A DNA stretch of 64,000 nt from JAKFWF01 sp963732635 (GCA_963732635.1 CAVTAL010000005.1:248001-312000); one strand, 5' to 3'. Numbered from the stretch's first letter, positions 34,562-44,338 are shown. Notes: a model not told the origin generated them from the letters alone. Numbers and translations: made by a program.

Positions 34562-34577
34562 TTAACGAACGATTAAC
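34562..34577 (+). promoter_or_regulatory. Consensus CtrA box between the split hypothetical gene and the AtzG-like gene
   Basis: TTAACGAACGATTAAC fits TTAA-N7-TTAAC exactly. It is about 75 bases upstream of the leftward hypothetical gene and 73 bases upstream of the rightward AtzG-like gene, so it could serve either. Binding is inferred from the motif. Confidence 0.55.
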
Positions 34578-34649
34578 AGGCTTGAACCGACCGCCGTCGC
34601 CGGTCATCCTGCGGCCACACCCGACGCATGAACGAGGAAGGCGGCGACC

Positions 34650-34844
34650 GTGCCCAACCAAACGACCGATGCTCGCTCAATGCCGGCGAGCCTGACCGGC
34701 TACGACGTACCGGCTGAACGGCTAGCGCTGATCCTGCCGCACGTGCGCGCCCTGAGCGAGACCGCACTCGCGGTCTCCGAAGGGCTGCCGTTGCAGGCCG
34801 ATGCTGCGGACTTCTCAGCCACCCTCGAAGCCGAGGAGGCCTGA
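34650..34844 (+). CDS. Small GatC/AtzG-like protein preceding the amidase
   Basis: A 64-residue protein starting at GTG 34650 behind GGAAGGCGG. The core VPAERLALILPHVRALSETALAV and the ending LPLQADAADF resemble the small helical partner proteins of amidases (GatC fold, AtzG/DUF4089). These wrap around an amidase subunit and stabilise it. Only three bases separate it from the amidase start, strong evidence for a two-subunit enzyme. The assignment rests on size, pattern and position rather than on a decisive motif. Confidence 0.6.
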   Translation: MPNQTTDARSMPASLTGYDVPAERLALILPHVRALSETALAVSEGLPLQADAADFSATLEAEEA

Positions 34845-34847
34845 GCG

Positions 34848-36246
34848 ATGGATCTGCGCACCTTGAGCCTCACCGGCCTTGCAGCCGCCATCCGCGACCG
34901 CCGGATCACCTCCGTCGAAGCGACATCGCAGGCACTCGCGCGTGCGCGCACGGTCGCGCCAAAGACCAACTCTGTCATTGCCTACGACGACGAAGCGGCA
35001 CTGGCGGCGGCCCACATAGCCGACGCCATGACGGCGTCCGGGCGCTCGTTCGGGCCACTGCACGGCGTGCCGTTGGCGCACAAGGACATGTTCGATCGCG
35101 TCGGCCATATTCCGAGCTGGGGCGCGAAGATCAGGAAGCAGACACCCTGCACTTCGAATGCGACCGTGATTGCGCGCCTGCAGGCGGCCGGCAGTCACCA
35201 GATCGCGAGCCTGCACCTCACCGAATTTGCTTTCGGACCGACCGGCCACAACTATGTGCTGGGGCACGCCCGCAACCCGTGGTCGCTCGATCATATCACC
35301 GGCGGCTCGTCGTCCGGATCGGCGATCTCAGTCGCGACCGGCACAGTGACGGCTGCACTCGGCTCGGACACCGCTGGCTCACTCAGATTGCCGGCGGCGG
35401 CCTGCGGCGTCACCTCGCTGAAGCCAACCTACACCCGCGTCTCCCGCGCCGGCGCCATGCCGCTGTCGGCTTCACTCGATTGCGTGGGTCCTATCGCCCG
35501 CGAAGTTGGCGATCTGGCGTTGATGCTACAGCATCATCGCCGGTGCCGATGGTCGCGATGGCGGCGCCTCGCAGCGATCGGTGCCAGACTATACCAAAGG
35601 CCTCGACACGCCTGTTACCGGCTTGCGCATCGGTGTCGACGAGACATTGATTGGCCTGGCCGATGCCTCGGTTCAGGAACGGATTGAGGCGGCGCTCAGT
35701 ATACTCGAAGGTGCCGGCGCCAAGCGCGTCGCAGTGCGCTTCCCCGACTGGGGCACGATCGACCGGCTGACCCAGTTGCTGCAGTTGCCCGAGGTCGCTT
35801 CGGCGCATGGCGCGCATTTGCGCCATCGTGCCGCCGACTTCGGCCCGCAGGTTCGCGCCCGGCTCGAATTTGGTCACTTCATCTCCGGCGCCGATCACCA
35901 GACCGCGCTCAGGGCCCGCGGCACCATGCTCGCCCGCACGCTGGCCGAGACCTATGATGGAGCCGATGTCACGATCCTGCCGACGTTCGCCGATCCGTTG
36001 CCGACGATTGCCACTCTCGACGTCGCTGGCGGACCGCAGTTGCAGACGGCGATGGGCCGTGTCGTACTCTATTGCCGGCCGATCAACTATCTAGGGCTGC
36101 CATCGCTAACCTTGCCGTACCCAATGAGTGGCGGCTTGCCCAACGGTTTCCAGCTGATCGGGCGACCGTTCGCGGAAGGCCGTCTACTACAGTTGGGTCA
36201 CGCCTATCAGCGCGTCGTGAAACCGCAATTGGCGCCGCTCGGCTGA
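34848..36246 (+). pseudogene. Amidase signature family enzyme, interrupted by a frameshift
   Basis: Joined across one base, the protein is about 465 residues. The catalytic triad of the amidase signature family is intact: K79 (PLHGVPLAHKDMFD), the cis-Ser in HITGGSSSGSAISVATG and the nucleophile Ser in GSDTAGSLRLPAA. The frame breaks near 35531, just after REVGDLALMLQ; dropping one base continues IIAGADGRDGG and runs to the stop at 36246, with a normal C-terminal part (NYLGLPSLTLPYPMSGGLPNGFQLIG). It hydrolyses an amide or urea-like bond in an unknown substrate, presumably with the small upstream subunit. A sequencing insertion is more likely than true loss, because the rest is well conserved. 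Confidence 0.75.
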
Positions 36247-36411
36247 ACGCGCCCTATTGGCTTGCACGATATCCGCATCCGCCACTCAATTTGAGCTTTG
36301 CCCCACATTGGCCACGGTTTCTCTAGAACGCAGGCGGATTGTCGTAGCGGCAGCTGGCGGGGGCTGCTAAAGCAATCGGCAAAAATCACATATCCAGGAG
36401 GACACCTCACT

Positions 36412-37418
36412 ATGAAGTTCACACGCCGTCAGTTCACCACCGCCGCCGTCGCAACCGTTGCCACTAGCGCCGTGCCGCGCATGGCCCGCGCCCAGGCGCC
36501 GATGGTCATAAAGTTCAGCCACGTCGTCGCCGATGACACGCCGAAGGGCAAGGGTTCGCGCAAGTTCGCCGAATTGGCCGAAAAATACAGCGCCGGCAAG
36601 GTCAAGGTCGAGGTCTACCCGAACTCGCAGCTGTACAAGGACAAGGAAGAAATCGAGGCCCTGCAGCTCGGCGCGGTTCAGATGCTGGCGCCGTCGACGG
36701 CAAAGTTCGCCCCTCTCGGCGCCAAGGAATTCGAAGCCCTCGATCTGCCGTTCGTGTTCAAGAATACGCCGACCTACGTCAAGGCTGTGAACGGCGACGC
36801 CGGCAAGTGGCTGATGGCGAAACTTGAGCCCAAGGGTGTCAAGGGCCTGGCCTTCTGGGACAACGGCTTCCACATGGTCTCGGCCAACAAGCCACTGATC
36901 AAGCCGGAAGATTTCCAGGGCCTAAAGATCCGCATCTCGGGCTCGAAGGTCGCTGACCAGTACTTCCGCCAGATGGGAATGATCCCGCAAATCATGGCGT
37001 TCTCGGAAGTCTACCAGGCGCTTCAGACCGGCGTCGTCGACGCCTGCGAGAACACCGCCTCGAACTACTACACGCAGAAGTTCCACGAAGTGCAAAAGCA
37101 CATCACCATCGGCGAGCACGCTCATCTTGCCTACGCGGTGATCACCAACGCCAAGTTCTGGGCAGGCCTGCCGGCTGACATGCGCGCCGCACTCGAAAAG
37201 GCGATGGCGGAAGTCGACCGATTACACCAACAGCATCGCCGCTGAAGAGAACGCCGACTTCGCTCGAGGCCATTAAGAAGTCAGGCAAATCGGAGATCCA
37301 CGTGCTGACCGCCGAGCAGCGCAAGGTTTGGCAGGAGAAGATGGAGCCGACCTACAAGTGGGCAGAGGGTCGCGTCGGCAAGGAAGCAATCGATTTGCTC
37401 AAAAAGGCTGGCGCCTGA
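36412..37418 (+). pseudogene. dctP: TRAP transporter solute-binding protein DctP, two frameshifts near the end
   Basis: Signal peptide of twin-arginine type (KFTRRQFTTAAVATVATSAVPRMARA) and a DctP fold: IKFSHVVADDTPKGKG, LGAVQMLAPS, the carboxylate-binding Arg region GLKIRISGSKVADQ and NTASNYYTQKF. The frame is open to 37245, but the family's C-terminal helix is out of frame. Removing one base near 37215 gives DYTNSIAAEENADF, and a second near 37264 gives EAIKKSGKSEIHVLTAEQR through LLKKAGA. DctP captures organic acids in the periplasm for the DctQM permease. AGGAGG sits ten bases before the ATG. Confidence 0.8.
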
Positions 37419-37516
37419 CGCTAGGCGCAAGATAGTCTAAACCGACAATAGTGAAAGAAGTGAGCCGGCCGGGGTGATCATCATCCACGGCCGGCCGCCG
37501 TGTAGGGGATGCCGAA

Positions 37517-38140
37517 ATGCTGCGCTTTCTCGACCGCCTCGAGGAATGGATCATCGCGACACTGATCGCGACGGCAACATCCATAATCTTCATGGCCGTG
37601 TTGCATCGCTATTTCGCGGGCATTTCGGTGGGTTTGGCGAAGTCGGCCGCAGCGAACGGGATGCCTGGCCTCGCAGCCTTCCTGCAGGGCGTGTTTCGCT
37701 GGCTGACATCCTGGGACGTATCGTGGGTCCAGGAGGTCTGCATCTACATGTTCGTCTGGATGGCAAAGTTCGGCGCCGCCTACGGCGTGCGCACCGGCAT
37801 CCATGTCGGCGTCGACGTTTTCGTCAACATGCTGGGGCCGAACGTATCGCCACCGCATAGTTCTGTTCGGCCTGCTGTGCGGCGCAACTCTTTACCGGCA
37901 TCGTCGGCAGCCTAGGCGCCAATTTCGTCTACCACATATATCCAGACCGGCCAGCAATCGAACGACCTCGAAATGCCAATGTGGATCGTCTACCTCGCCG
38001 TGCCGCTGGGCTCCTACCTGATGTGCTTCCGCTTCCTGCAGGTCGCCTGGCACTTCGCCAAGACCGGCGATTTGCCCAAGCATGATGAAAGCCACGTCGA
38101 AGGCCTCGAAGACGTCAAGATCGCGGAGTCGAAGCCATGA
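37517..38140 (+). pseudogene. dctQ: TRAP transporter small permease DctQ, three frameshifts
   Basis: The first 108 residues read normally (LRFLDRLEEWIIATLIATATSIIFMAVLHRYF, then WVQEVCIYMFVWMAKFGAAYGVRTGIHVGVDVF, the conserved DctQ second-helix region). After about 37842 three one-base corrections (near 37844, 37887 and 37940) are required to read IVLFGLLCGALFTGIVGSLG, then TGQQSNDLEMPMWIVYLAVPLGSYLM to the stop. That stop overlaps the DctM start by four bases. DctQ links DctM to the binding protein. The density of indels here is the highest in the window. Confidence 0.75.
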
Positions 38141-39555
38141 CCAACATGTTCATGAAGGCGCGCAGTGACAGCGACGGCCGCGTGCTTGGCTCCCTCCTGC
38201 TGTCAGCGCCCCTCGCCATTCTAGCGGTCTGCCTTGCGCATAAGTTTGGACTGATCGTGATGCCGCAGGGCTTGCGCGCCGGCATGGTATTTATCCTGCT
38301 GTTGTCGCTGATGCTGACCGGCATGCCAATCTCGATCGCGCTCGGCATGACGGTGCTGACCTTCCTGTTCACGCTGACCAACGTGCCGATCGAGTCGGTA
38401 GCGTTGAAGCTGTTCACCGGAATCGAGAAGTTCGAGATCATGGCGATCCCGTTCTTCATCCTGGCCGGCAACTTCCTGACCCACGGCGGCGTCGCCCGCC
38501 GCATGATCAATTTCGCAACGTCGATGGTAGGGCATCACCACGGCGGCCTCGGGTTGGCTGCGGTGTTGGCATGTGCGCTGTTTGCCGCCGTCTCGGGTTC
38601 GTCGCCAGCGACCGTGGTCGCAATCGGCTCGGTAATCATGCCGGCGATGGTGGCACAGGGTTTCCCACCTCGCTTTGGTGCCGGCGTGGTGACGACTGCC
38701 GGCGCTCTCGGCATCCTGATCCCGCCATCGATCGCGATGGTAATCTACGCAGTGTCGACCAATACCTCGATCGGCCAATTGTTCATGGCCGGCGTCATTC
38801 CCGGCATCATGCTGGCCTCGATGCTCGCCGGCACCACTTGGTATCGGGCCTGGAAGAACAACTACCCGCGCCTGCCGAAGGCGACTTTGATGGAGCGGTT
38901 TGCCGCGTTCCGCAATGCCTCATGGGGCCTGTTCTTGATCGTTATCGTGATCGGCGGCATCTACTCGGGCATGTTCACACCGACCGAGGCCGCCGCGATG
39001 AGCGCGGTCTATGCCTTCTTCATCGCCGTTTTCGTCTACCGCGACATTGGCATGAGGGACGTGCCGCGCATCCTGCTGTCCTCGGCCAACATGAGCGCGA
39101 TGCTGCTCTACATCATCACCAACGCGGTATTGTTCTCCTTCCTGATGACGCACGAGAATATCCCGCAGGCGATGGCCGACTGGATCATCGCCCAGGGCTT
39201 CGGCTGGATCTCGTTCCTGCTGGTGGTCAATATCCTTCTGCTGCTCGCCGGCAACGTGATGGAGCCATCGTCGATCATCCTGATCATGGCGCCGATCCTG
39301 TTCCCGGTGGCCATGAAACTCGGCATCGATCCGATTCACTTCGGCATCCTGATCACCGTCAACATGGAAGTCGGTCTGTGCCATCCGCCAGTCGGCCTCA
39401 ACTTGTATGTGGCTTCAGGCATCGCCAAGATGGGTATCACCGAACTCACCATCGCGGTCTGGCCGTGGCTGCTGACCATGCTGGTGTTCCTGGTCATCGT
39501 CACCTATTGGCCAGGACTGTCGCTGTGGCTGCCAACAGTGCTAGGGATGCGCTGA
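38137..39555 (+). CDS. dctM: TRAP transporter large permease DctM
   Basis: A 472-residue, 12- to 13-helix inner-membrane protein, intact. Signatures are AGMVFILLLSLMLTGMPISIALG, AIPFFILAGNFLTHGGVARRMI, CALFAAVSGSSPATVVAIGSV and GILIPPSIAMVIYA, with a conserved late segment EVGLCHPPVGLNLYV. It couples sodium entry to uptake of the DctP ligand. The start codon overlaps the DctQ stop (ATGA). GalD-like tautomerase follows 25 bases on, implying that the imported compound is fed into that pathway. Confidence 0.95.
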   Translation: MTNMFMKARSDSDGRVLGSLLLSAPLAILAVCLAHKFGLIVMPQGLRAGMVFILLLSLMLTGMPISIALGMTVLTFLFTLTNVPIESVALKLFTGIEKFEIMAIPFFILAGNFLTHGGVARRMINFATSMVGHHHGGLGLAAVLACALFAAVSGSSPATVVAIGSVIMPAMVAQGFPPRFGAGVVTTAGALGILIPPSIAMVIYAVSTNTSIGQLFMAGVIPGIMLASMLAGTTWYRAWKNNYPRLPKATLMERFAAFRNASWGLFLIVIVIGGIYSGMFTPTEAAAMSAVYAFFIAVFVYRDIGMRDVPRILLSSANMSAMLLYIITNAVLFSFLMTHENIPQAMADWIIAQGFGWISFLLVVNILLLLAGNVMEPSSIILIMAPILFPVAMKLGIDPIHFGILITVNMEVGLCHPPVGLNLYVASGIAKMGITELTIAVWPWLLTMLVFLVIVTYWPGLSLWLPTVLGMR

Positions 39556-39580
39556 ACCGAAACTTCGTTACGAGGCTGAA

Positions 39581-40702
39581 ATGAGCGACCTGAGGGCTAT
39601 TCCCTGCATCTTCATGCGGGGCGGGACCTCGCGCGGTCCCTACTTCAAGGCGTCGGACCTGCCGGCAGACGTCGCCACACGCGACCGCGTTCTGCTGGCC
39701 GCCATGGGCTCGCCCGACGTGCGCCAGATCGACGGCCTCGGCGGCGCCGATACGCTGACCAGCAAGGTCGCCATCGTCTCGAAGTCGACCCGCCCCGGCG
39801 TCGACCTCGACTATCTGTTCGCCCAGGTCGACATCAAGCGGCCGCTCGTCGACACCGCGCCATCGTGCGGCAACATGCTTTCTGGCGTCGCGCCGTTCGG
39901 CATCGAGACCGGGTTGATAACGGCCGAGGACGGCGAGACCCGCGTCATGATCTTCAACGTCAACACCGAGTCCCGCATCGAAGCAGTGGTGCAGACCCCC
40001 GGCCGCAAGGTAAAATACACCGGCGACGCTCGCATCGACGGCGTGCCCGGCACCGCGGCACCGATCATTTTGAACTTCATGGACGTGGTGGGCTCGGTTT
40101 CCGGCAAGCTGCTGCCGACCGGCAAGGTGCGGGACGTCATCGATGGCGTCGAGGTCACGTGTATCGACGTCGCCATGCCAATGATCATGATGCGGGCGAC
40201 CGACTTGGGGCTAACCGGCACCGAGGATCGCGCCCATTTTGACGCCAACAAGTCACTGTTCGCCAGGGTCGAGAAAATCCGCCTGCAGGCCGGCCGGATG
40301 ATGGGCTTCGGCGATTGCGCCGACAAGGTGATCCCGAAGGTCGGTTTGCTATCCAAACCCGCAACCGCGCACGGCACCATCACGTCGCGCTACCTTACGC
40401 CGCACGCGCTGCACAACGCCCACGCCGTCACCGGTGCCGTCTGCGTCGCCAGCGCCTGCGCCCTCGAAGGCTCGATCGCGTACGAACTGGCACGACCGGA
40501 AGACGCCAACCCACGCACCATCTGGATCGAGCATCCCTCGGGCGAGGTCGACGTCGTGCTCGAGACCAAGGGCAAGGGCGTTGAAATGGACGTGGTCGCC
40601 GGCACCTTGCGCACCGCCCGTCCGATCATGAAGGGCGAAGTCCTTGTTCCAGCGAAGCCTGTGGCCCCTGTAGTGGGCAGTTGCCTCAATGCGTTGGACT
40701 GA
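39581..40702 (+). CDS. galD: 4-oxalomesaconate tautomerase-like protein (PrpF/GalD family)
   Basis: A 373-residue isomerase of the diaminopimelate-epimerase fold. Family marks are PCIFMRGGTSRGPYF at the N-terminus, IDGLGGADTLTSKVAIV, the catalytic-loop region VDTAPSCGNMLSGVAPF and GTAAPIILNFMD. GalD/LigU converts the keto and enol forms of 4-oxalomesaconate in gallate/protocatechuate 4,5-cleavage; PrpF isomerases act on related tricarboxylates. Its place after dctPQM suggests the transporter brings in such a tricarboxylate. A perfect terminator begins at its stop codon. Confidence 0.85.
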   Translation: MSDLRAIPCIFMRGGTSRGPYFKASDLPADVATRDRVLLAAMGSPDVRQIDGLGGADTLTSKVAIVSKSTRPGVDLDYLFAQVDIKRPLVDTAPSCGNMLSGVAPFGIETGLITAEDGETRVMIFNVNTESRIEAVVQTPGRKVKYTGDARIDGVPGTAAPIILNFMDVVGSVSGKLLPTGKVRDVIDGVEVTCIDVAMPMIMMRATDLGLTGTEDRAHFDANKSLFARVEKIRLQAGRMMGFGDCADKVIPKVGLLSKPATAHGTITSRYLTPHALHNAHAVTGAVCVASACALEGSIAYELARPEDANPRTIWIEHPSGEVDVVLETKGKGVEMDVVAGTLRTARPIMKGEVLVPAKPVAPVVGSCLNALD

Positions 40703-40730
40703 AAAGGGGAGCCGCGAGGCTCCCCTTTTC
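40701..40730 (+). terminator. Intrinsic terminator after galD
   Basis: A perfect 13-bp stem, GAAAAGGGGAGCC with GGCTCCCCTTTTC, loop GCGA. The A-rich and T-rich ends make it functional in either direction. It begins at the galD stop codon. Confidence 0.85.
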
Positions 40731-40763
40731 AGTTCCGACAAAATTCGACAATTGCCCAAACGA

Positions 40764-40791
40764 AAAAGGACCGCATCGCTGCGGTCCTTTT
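40764..40791 (-). terminator. Intrinsic terminator facing the 40808-42031 gene
   Basis: A perfect 12-bp stem AAAAGGACCGCA/TGCGGTCCTTTT with loop TCGC, symmetric in its A/T flanks. It lies 16 bases past the stop of the leftward membrane protein gene, so together with 40701-40730 it insulates two convergent units. Confidence 0.8.
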
Positions 40792-40807
40792 CTTTGTTTC
40801 TCAGCCT

Positions 40808-42031
40808 CTAGGCTGCCTGAACAATTGGGAGGGTTGTCTTGGTGTCCTCCTCGTTGTGAATTCCAGAGCGAAGTGCAATTCCAATGTATCGAACTCGTCC
40901 TGCGATCTTGGCCTTCTGTACACCTAGTTCACCGAACTCTCGACCAAACGTTGGCAGTGCCAACGGCTCCTTCTCCTGTTCTTCACACCAGGCGCAGTAA
41001 TCTTCGTAAAGTCCAGTTGCAGTCAGGCTCGAACCATCCTGCGCATCAATTCTCTCCTTGTAGAAACGCTCGACGTCAGTCTCCGGGGCCACCATCTTGG
41101 GCGCCGTCTTGTTGTCGTTGGCACTTGCGACCCGCGGCGCCTTGGCTGCGGTGATCATCGGTGGTGCCACAGGCTGGGTTACCGCCACCGGCTCGGTGAC
41201 CGTCATGATCGTCGCCATGGCGGGAGCCGCCGGGGCCTCACGATCATATAGACGCCACTGGCTGAAGGCGATGTACATGCCGAAGCCGGAACCGACCTCC
41301 AGAAGCAAAGCCACGAAGATCGACATCGAAGTCTGGATGTCTTCCATCGTCGCTTCAGGCATGAACTTCTTCAGCAGAGCCAACAGCACGGCTGCCTGCG
41401 GATCGGCCTCGGTGGCCTTGCCGCCGACGTTCTGCTCGATTTTGCGAGCCAGATCGCTAGCCTTGGCGTTCAGCTTGCCCGCCTCCTGAGCTGATGCGAG
41501 TTCGGCATTGAAGCCGTGCACCTGCTGACAGAAGTCGCGCTGAGCCTTGCCATTCATCAGCGTGCAACCGTTCGTCCAGCTCCATTCGCGGCGGTTCTTG
41601 GCGCCTACGATGTCCGCTTCGACGGTTGCAGCGGGCCGATGCTGCGGAATCCAGGCCAGCTGATCATTGGTACGCTTCAGCTCGGTCTGCAGATCCTTAT
41701 AGGCCTGCGCGGTAACGGCTCGCTGGCCGGAAGAATCCGACCGATTGAGAGCCGCGTGGCCCAGAGCCGAAGTCATCGCATAGGCCGTAACAACGACCCA
41801 GACGACTGCCGATGCGGCCGCTTGCGACCACATCTTGTTTCTGATTGCGGCAAAAAAGAAAAACGGCACCAGCGCCTTCATGCAGTCGGCCGCCGCGCTA
41901 GCCGCTCCATATATCGTACCATCCAGCTCGGTTTTCCCGAGACTGTAGCCAAATCGATAGTTCATCGCAGCCGACACGGCGAGTAAAACGCCAGCTGCGA
42001 GAACCCCTAGCACGCCCAGAGCGTGTCTCAT
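40808..42031 (-). CDS. Membrane protein with a primase-type winged-helix C-terminus
   Basis: A 407-residue protein. Residues 1-95 contain three or four hydrophobic helices (LGVLGVLAAGVLLAVSAA, ALVPFFFFAAI, AAASAVVWVVVTAYAM); a long helical region follows (QRAVTAQAYKDLQTELKR, with four Cys) and another hydrophobic helix at about 235-255 (SIFVALLLEVGSGFGMYIAF). The C-terminal ~60 residues, from SSLTATGLYEDYCAWCEEQ through TFGREFGELGVQKAKI, closely follow the winged-helix pattern found after phage/plasmid primase-helicases (D5/P4 type). No helicase or primase domain is present. Function is unknown; a membrane-tethered DNA-binding protein is an inference. Confidence 0.65.
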   Translation of the reverse strand: MRHALGVLGVLAAGVLLAVSAAMNYRFGYSLGKTELDGTIYGAASAAADCMKALVPFFFFAAIRNKMWSQAAASAVVWVVVTAYAMTSALGHAALNRSDSSGQRAVTAQAYKDLQTELKRTNDQLAWIPQHRPAATVEADIVGAKNRREWSWTNGCTLMNGKAQRDFCQQVHGFNAELASAQEAGKLNAKASDLARKIEQNVGGKATEADPQAAVLLALLKKFMPEATMEDIQTSMSIFVALLLEVGSGFGMYIAFSQWRLYDREAPAAPAMATIMTVTEPVAVTQPVAPPMITAAKAPRVASANDNKTAPKMVAPETDVERFYKERIDAQDGSSLTATGLYEDYCAWCEEQEKEPLALPTFGREFGELGVQKAKIAGRVRYIGIALRSGIHNEEDTKTTLPIVQAA

Positions 42032-42892
42032 TGCCCTCTCCTTATCAGGGTCCCGTCGACGCGAAGTCGCGGTGACGAGAACTTTTCTTTGTCTGCGAGG
42101 GTGCGATAGTTTTCAGGAGGCGGCGGCGGAGTGTGCCGTGCCAGAGTTCCGCAACGTGCTATTCCCGAAGTGAGCTCCAACCCTGTTTCTATCTGTTGCT
42201 ATTCCCCAACAGCAACAGCAGGGCCGGCAACGAGCCGACGTGCATCAACCACACCTGAACGCATGAGCCATATGAGTTATGCACCGATCGCCATCGCCGC
42301 TGGATCGCTACTGTGCACAACATCGAACGGAACGAGCCAACACGCGACGCCAGGGGCTCCCTCTGCGGTGACGTTACGCGATTCGAAAGGATTTGGTAAC
42401 GGTTTCAGTTCTCTAGAGGGCAGGGTCGGTGGCCGAGCTTGGATGGCGGTAGAAATTCGACGGCGAATTTCATCCACTTTGCGCGCCTGATGCGCTCAGG
42501 TTTTGCACTGGTTATCCCCAAACAGTCGTCATTCAAACAAGATCGTGTGGCCAACAATGAGGCAGCGCCTAATTCTAGTGTTGCAGGACCATTGATGCCG
42601 AACCAGCACAGATGCATCCCGCTTGTTGCCATGCAGCAACACAACGGCTTCGACCGAAGACATTGCAGCGCGGTCTTCACATCCGCGACACTGGCCGCCG
42701 TCTGCGGTTGCGCTGGCATCTTTATCATTCATAATATTTCGTTGAACGTCATATTCAAATTGGAACATGCCTTGCACTGATTTACAACTTGCGCGGCGAA
42801 CGGGCCGAGGTCATACGCGTTATACGAGTTGCGCTCTGCCATTTGGGTTACCAACCGAGGGTGTAGCGTATCGGTGTCGTGGAGTTTGTGAA
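42032..42892. other. Long gap without a supported gene
   Basis: Short open stretches exist on both strands but none has a recognised domain, ribosome site or consistent codon pattern. A weak hairpin, CTGTTGCT-N10-AGCAACAG, lies at 42193-42218. Base composition is lower in GC than neighbouring genes around 42700-42780. Confidence 0.4.
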
Positions 42893-44338
42893 ATGCGCAA
42901 GGCATCAGCGTTGGTTTTGGCATTCGTCAGCGTCGCCTCCGCAGCGGTAGTGCTGTCGCAGGATCATGGGACAATCGCTGATCGCCTACTTTATGGTGAC
43001 AAAAATTCGGTGGCGACAGCGCTGCCCTCCGCATTAAGCGGCAACGCGCCTCAACTCGAGACCGTCTCACGAGTGTTTTCGTCGTCGCAGCCGCTGCTGC
43101 GCGAGTCTGCACCGCGCACCACAGCGGTTGTGGCCGGGGAACGCAGCACCAGTGAGCCCGCACACCCCACCAACACCGCGCCAAACCCGATGCTGCTGCA
43201 GCCAGCAGCGCAACTTGTCGCCGACACGACAGTGCGCCGCCTCGCCTCTTCGCGCCCAGCCGACGACGACGCTCGCCGGGAGTTGGTCAAGGACTTACAG
43301 CGCGAACTTAAGCGGGTTGGCTGCTTCGACGGCGAGGTTTCCGGTACCTGGGGACCGAGTTCTAAAAAGGCAATGGCATCGTTCACTGACCGCGTAAATG
43401 CCACCCTGCCGCTCGACGAGCCGGACTATATTCTCCTCACTCTCGTGCAGGGCCACGGTGAAAAAGCTTGCGGCTTGAGCTGCCCTGGCGGCCAGGCACT
43501 GAATGACGGCGGCAAGTGCGTGCCGCGCGCGGTGCTGGCACATAGCGGTCGACGCACCCAGGAGAAGCCTGCCGCATCGACTCGCCGTGAAGAGGCCGAT
43601 CAGCCTTCAACTGTGGCACAAGCACGCGCGCAGTCCCGCTCTGTCCCCCCGAGCAAGGTTGCTAGTTCGTGGTCGGCAGTGGTAACCGCCCCGCCGCAAG
43701 CCGAAGCTCAAGCCCGGCCGCCAGCACCAGCGCTGCCTGGGCGCATGGCAATTGGCGCACCGGTCAGCGCCGTTGACGCACCGAGTGATCAGTCAAAGGC
43801 AGAAATTGCCAATCGCAGGGCCGTATTGGCTGCAAATGCGACTGTCCAGCGCAATCTCGCCGACGAAGGCGAACGCGGCAATCGACTGAGCGAGGCGCAA
43901 GCGCGTCGCAACCGAGAACTCGCGCTTCAGAGCAAGACCACCGAAATAGCCACCAAGCAGCGAGCGGCAATCGCTCCCGCACGGCAACCCACGGTGGCCG
44001 CGCTCGCGGCGCTCTCGGCCCCCCCGCAGTCCGGGCCATCATCGACCGAGACCGTCCCGGCAACGGCAACGGCAACGAATGAGACACCGAGCTCCACCGG
44101 GACTGGCAAGCGCCCAGCCGTCAAGCGGTCGGCGCCCCAGCGTATCGAAAGAAAGTACGTAGACTCGCCATTCACAGCACCACGACTAGCCGCAGCCCCG
44201 GCTCGAGCACCAGCACCACGCCTGTCGTCGCCGTACAATAGTGGCCGAGTGGTCGCAACCGGCCCGTCGCCCACCTACACGCCACAGCCGGTGAGATGGA
44301 CCCGCACCATTTTTAACGACATTAACCGCATGCACTGA
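42893..44338 (+). CDS. Exported peptidoglycan-binding-like protein with disordered C-terminus
   Basis: A 481-residue secreted or membrane-anchored protein. The N-terminal signal (ALVLAFVSVASAAVVLSQ) is followed by a Ser/Thr/Ala-rich spacer, then a compact segment near residues 130-200 with LQRELKRVGCFDGEVSGTWGPSSKKAM and ILLTLVQGHGEKACG...CPGGQAL, similar to PG-binding-1 domains in Bradyrhizobium proteins of unknown role. The rest (about 210-481) is Ala/Pro/Arg/Gln-rich with no fold, including a charged helical piece. GGAG eight bases before the ATG fixes the start. Neighbours are also small envelope proteins. Confidence 0.7.
   Translation: MRKASALVLAFVSVASAAVVLSQDHGTIADRLLYGDKNSVATALPSALSGNAPQLETVSRVFSSSQPLLRESAPRTTAVVAGERSTSEPAHPTNTAPNPMLLQPAAQLVADTTVRRLASSRPADDDARRELVKDLQRELKRVGCFDGEVSGTWGPSSKKAMASFTDRVNATLPLDEPDYILLTLVQGHGEKACGLSCPGGQALNDGGKCVPRAVLAHSGRRTQEKPAASTRREEADQPSTVAQARAQSRSVPPSKVASSWSAVVTAPPQAEAQARPPAPALPGRMAIGAPVSAVDAPSDQSKAEIANRRAVLAANATVQRNLADEGERGNRLSEAQARRNRELALQSKTTEIATKQRAAIAPARQPTVAALAALSAPPQSGPSSTETVPATATATNETPSSTGTGKRPAVKRSAPQRIERKYVDSPFTAPRLAAAPARAPAPRLSSPYNSGRVVATGPSPTYTPQPVRWTRTIFNDINRMH

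Noticed and set aside
42405..42780. Open frames on both strands in the 42-43 kb gap
   Set aside because: Compositions are unlike neighbouring genes, with no ribosome site or homology pattern.
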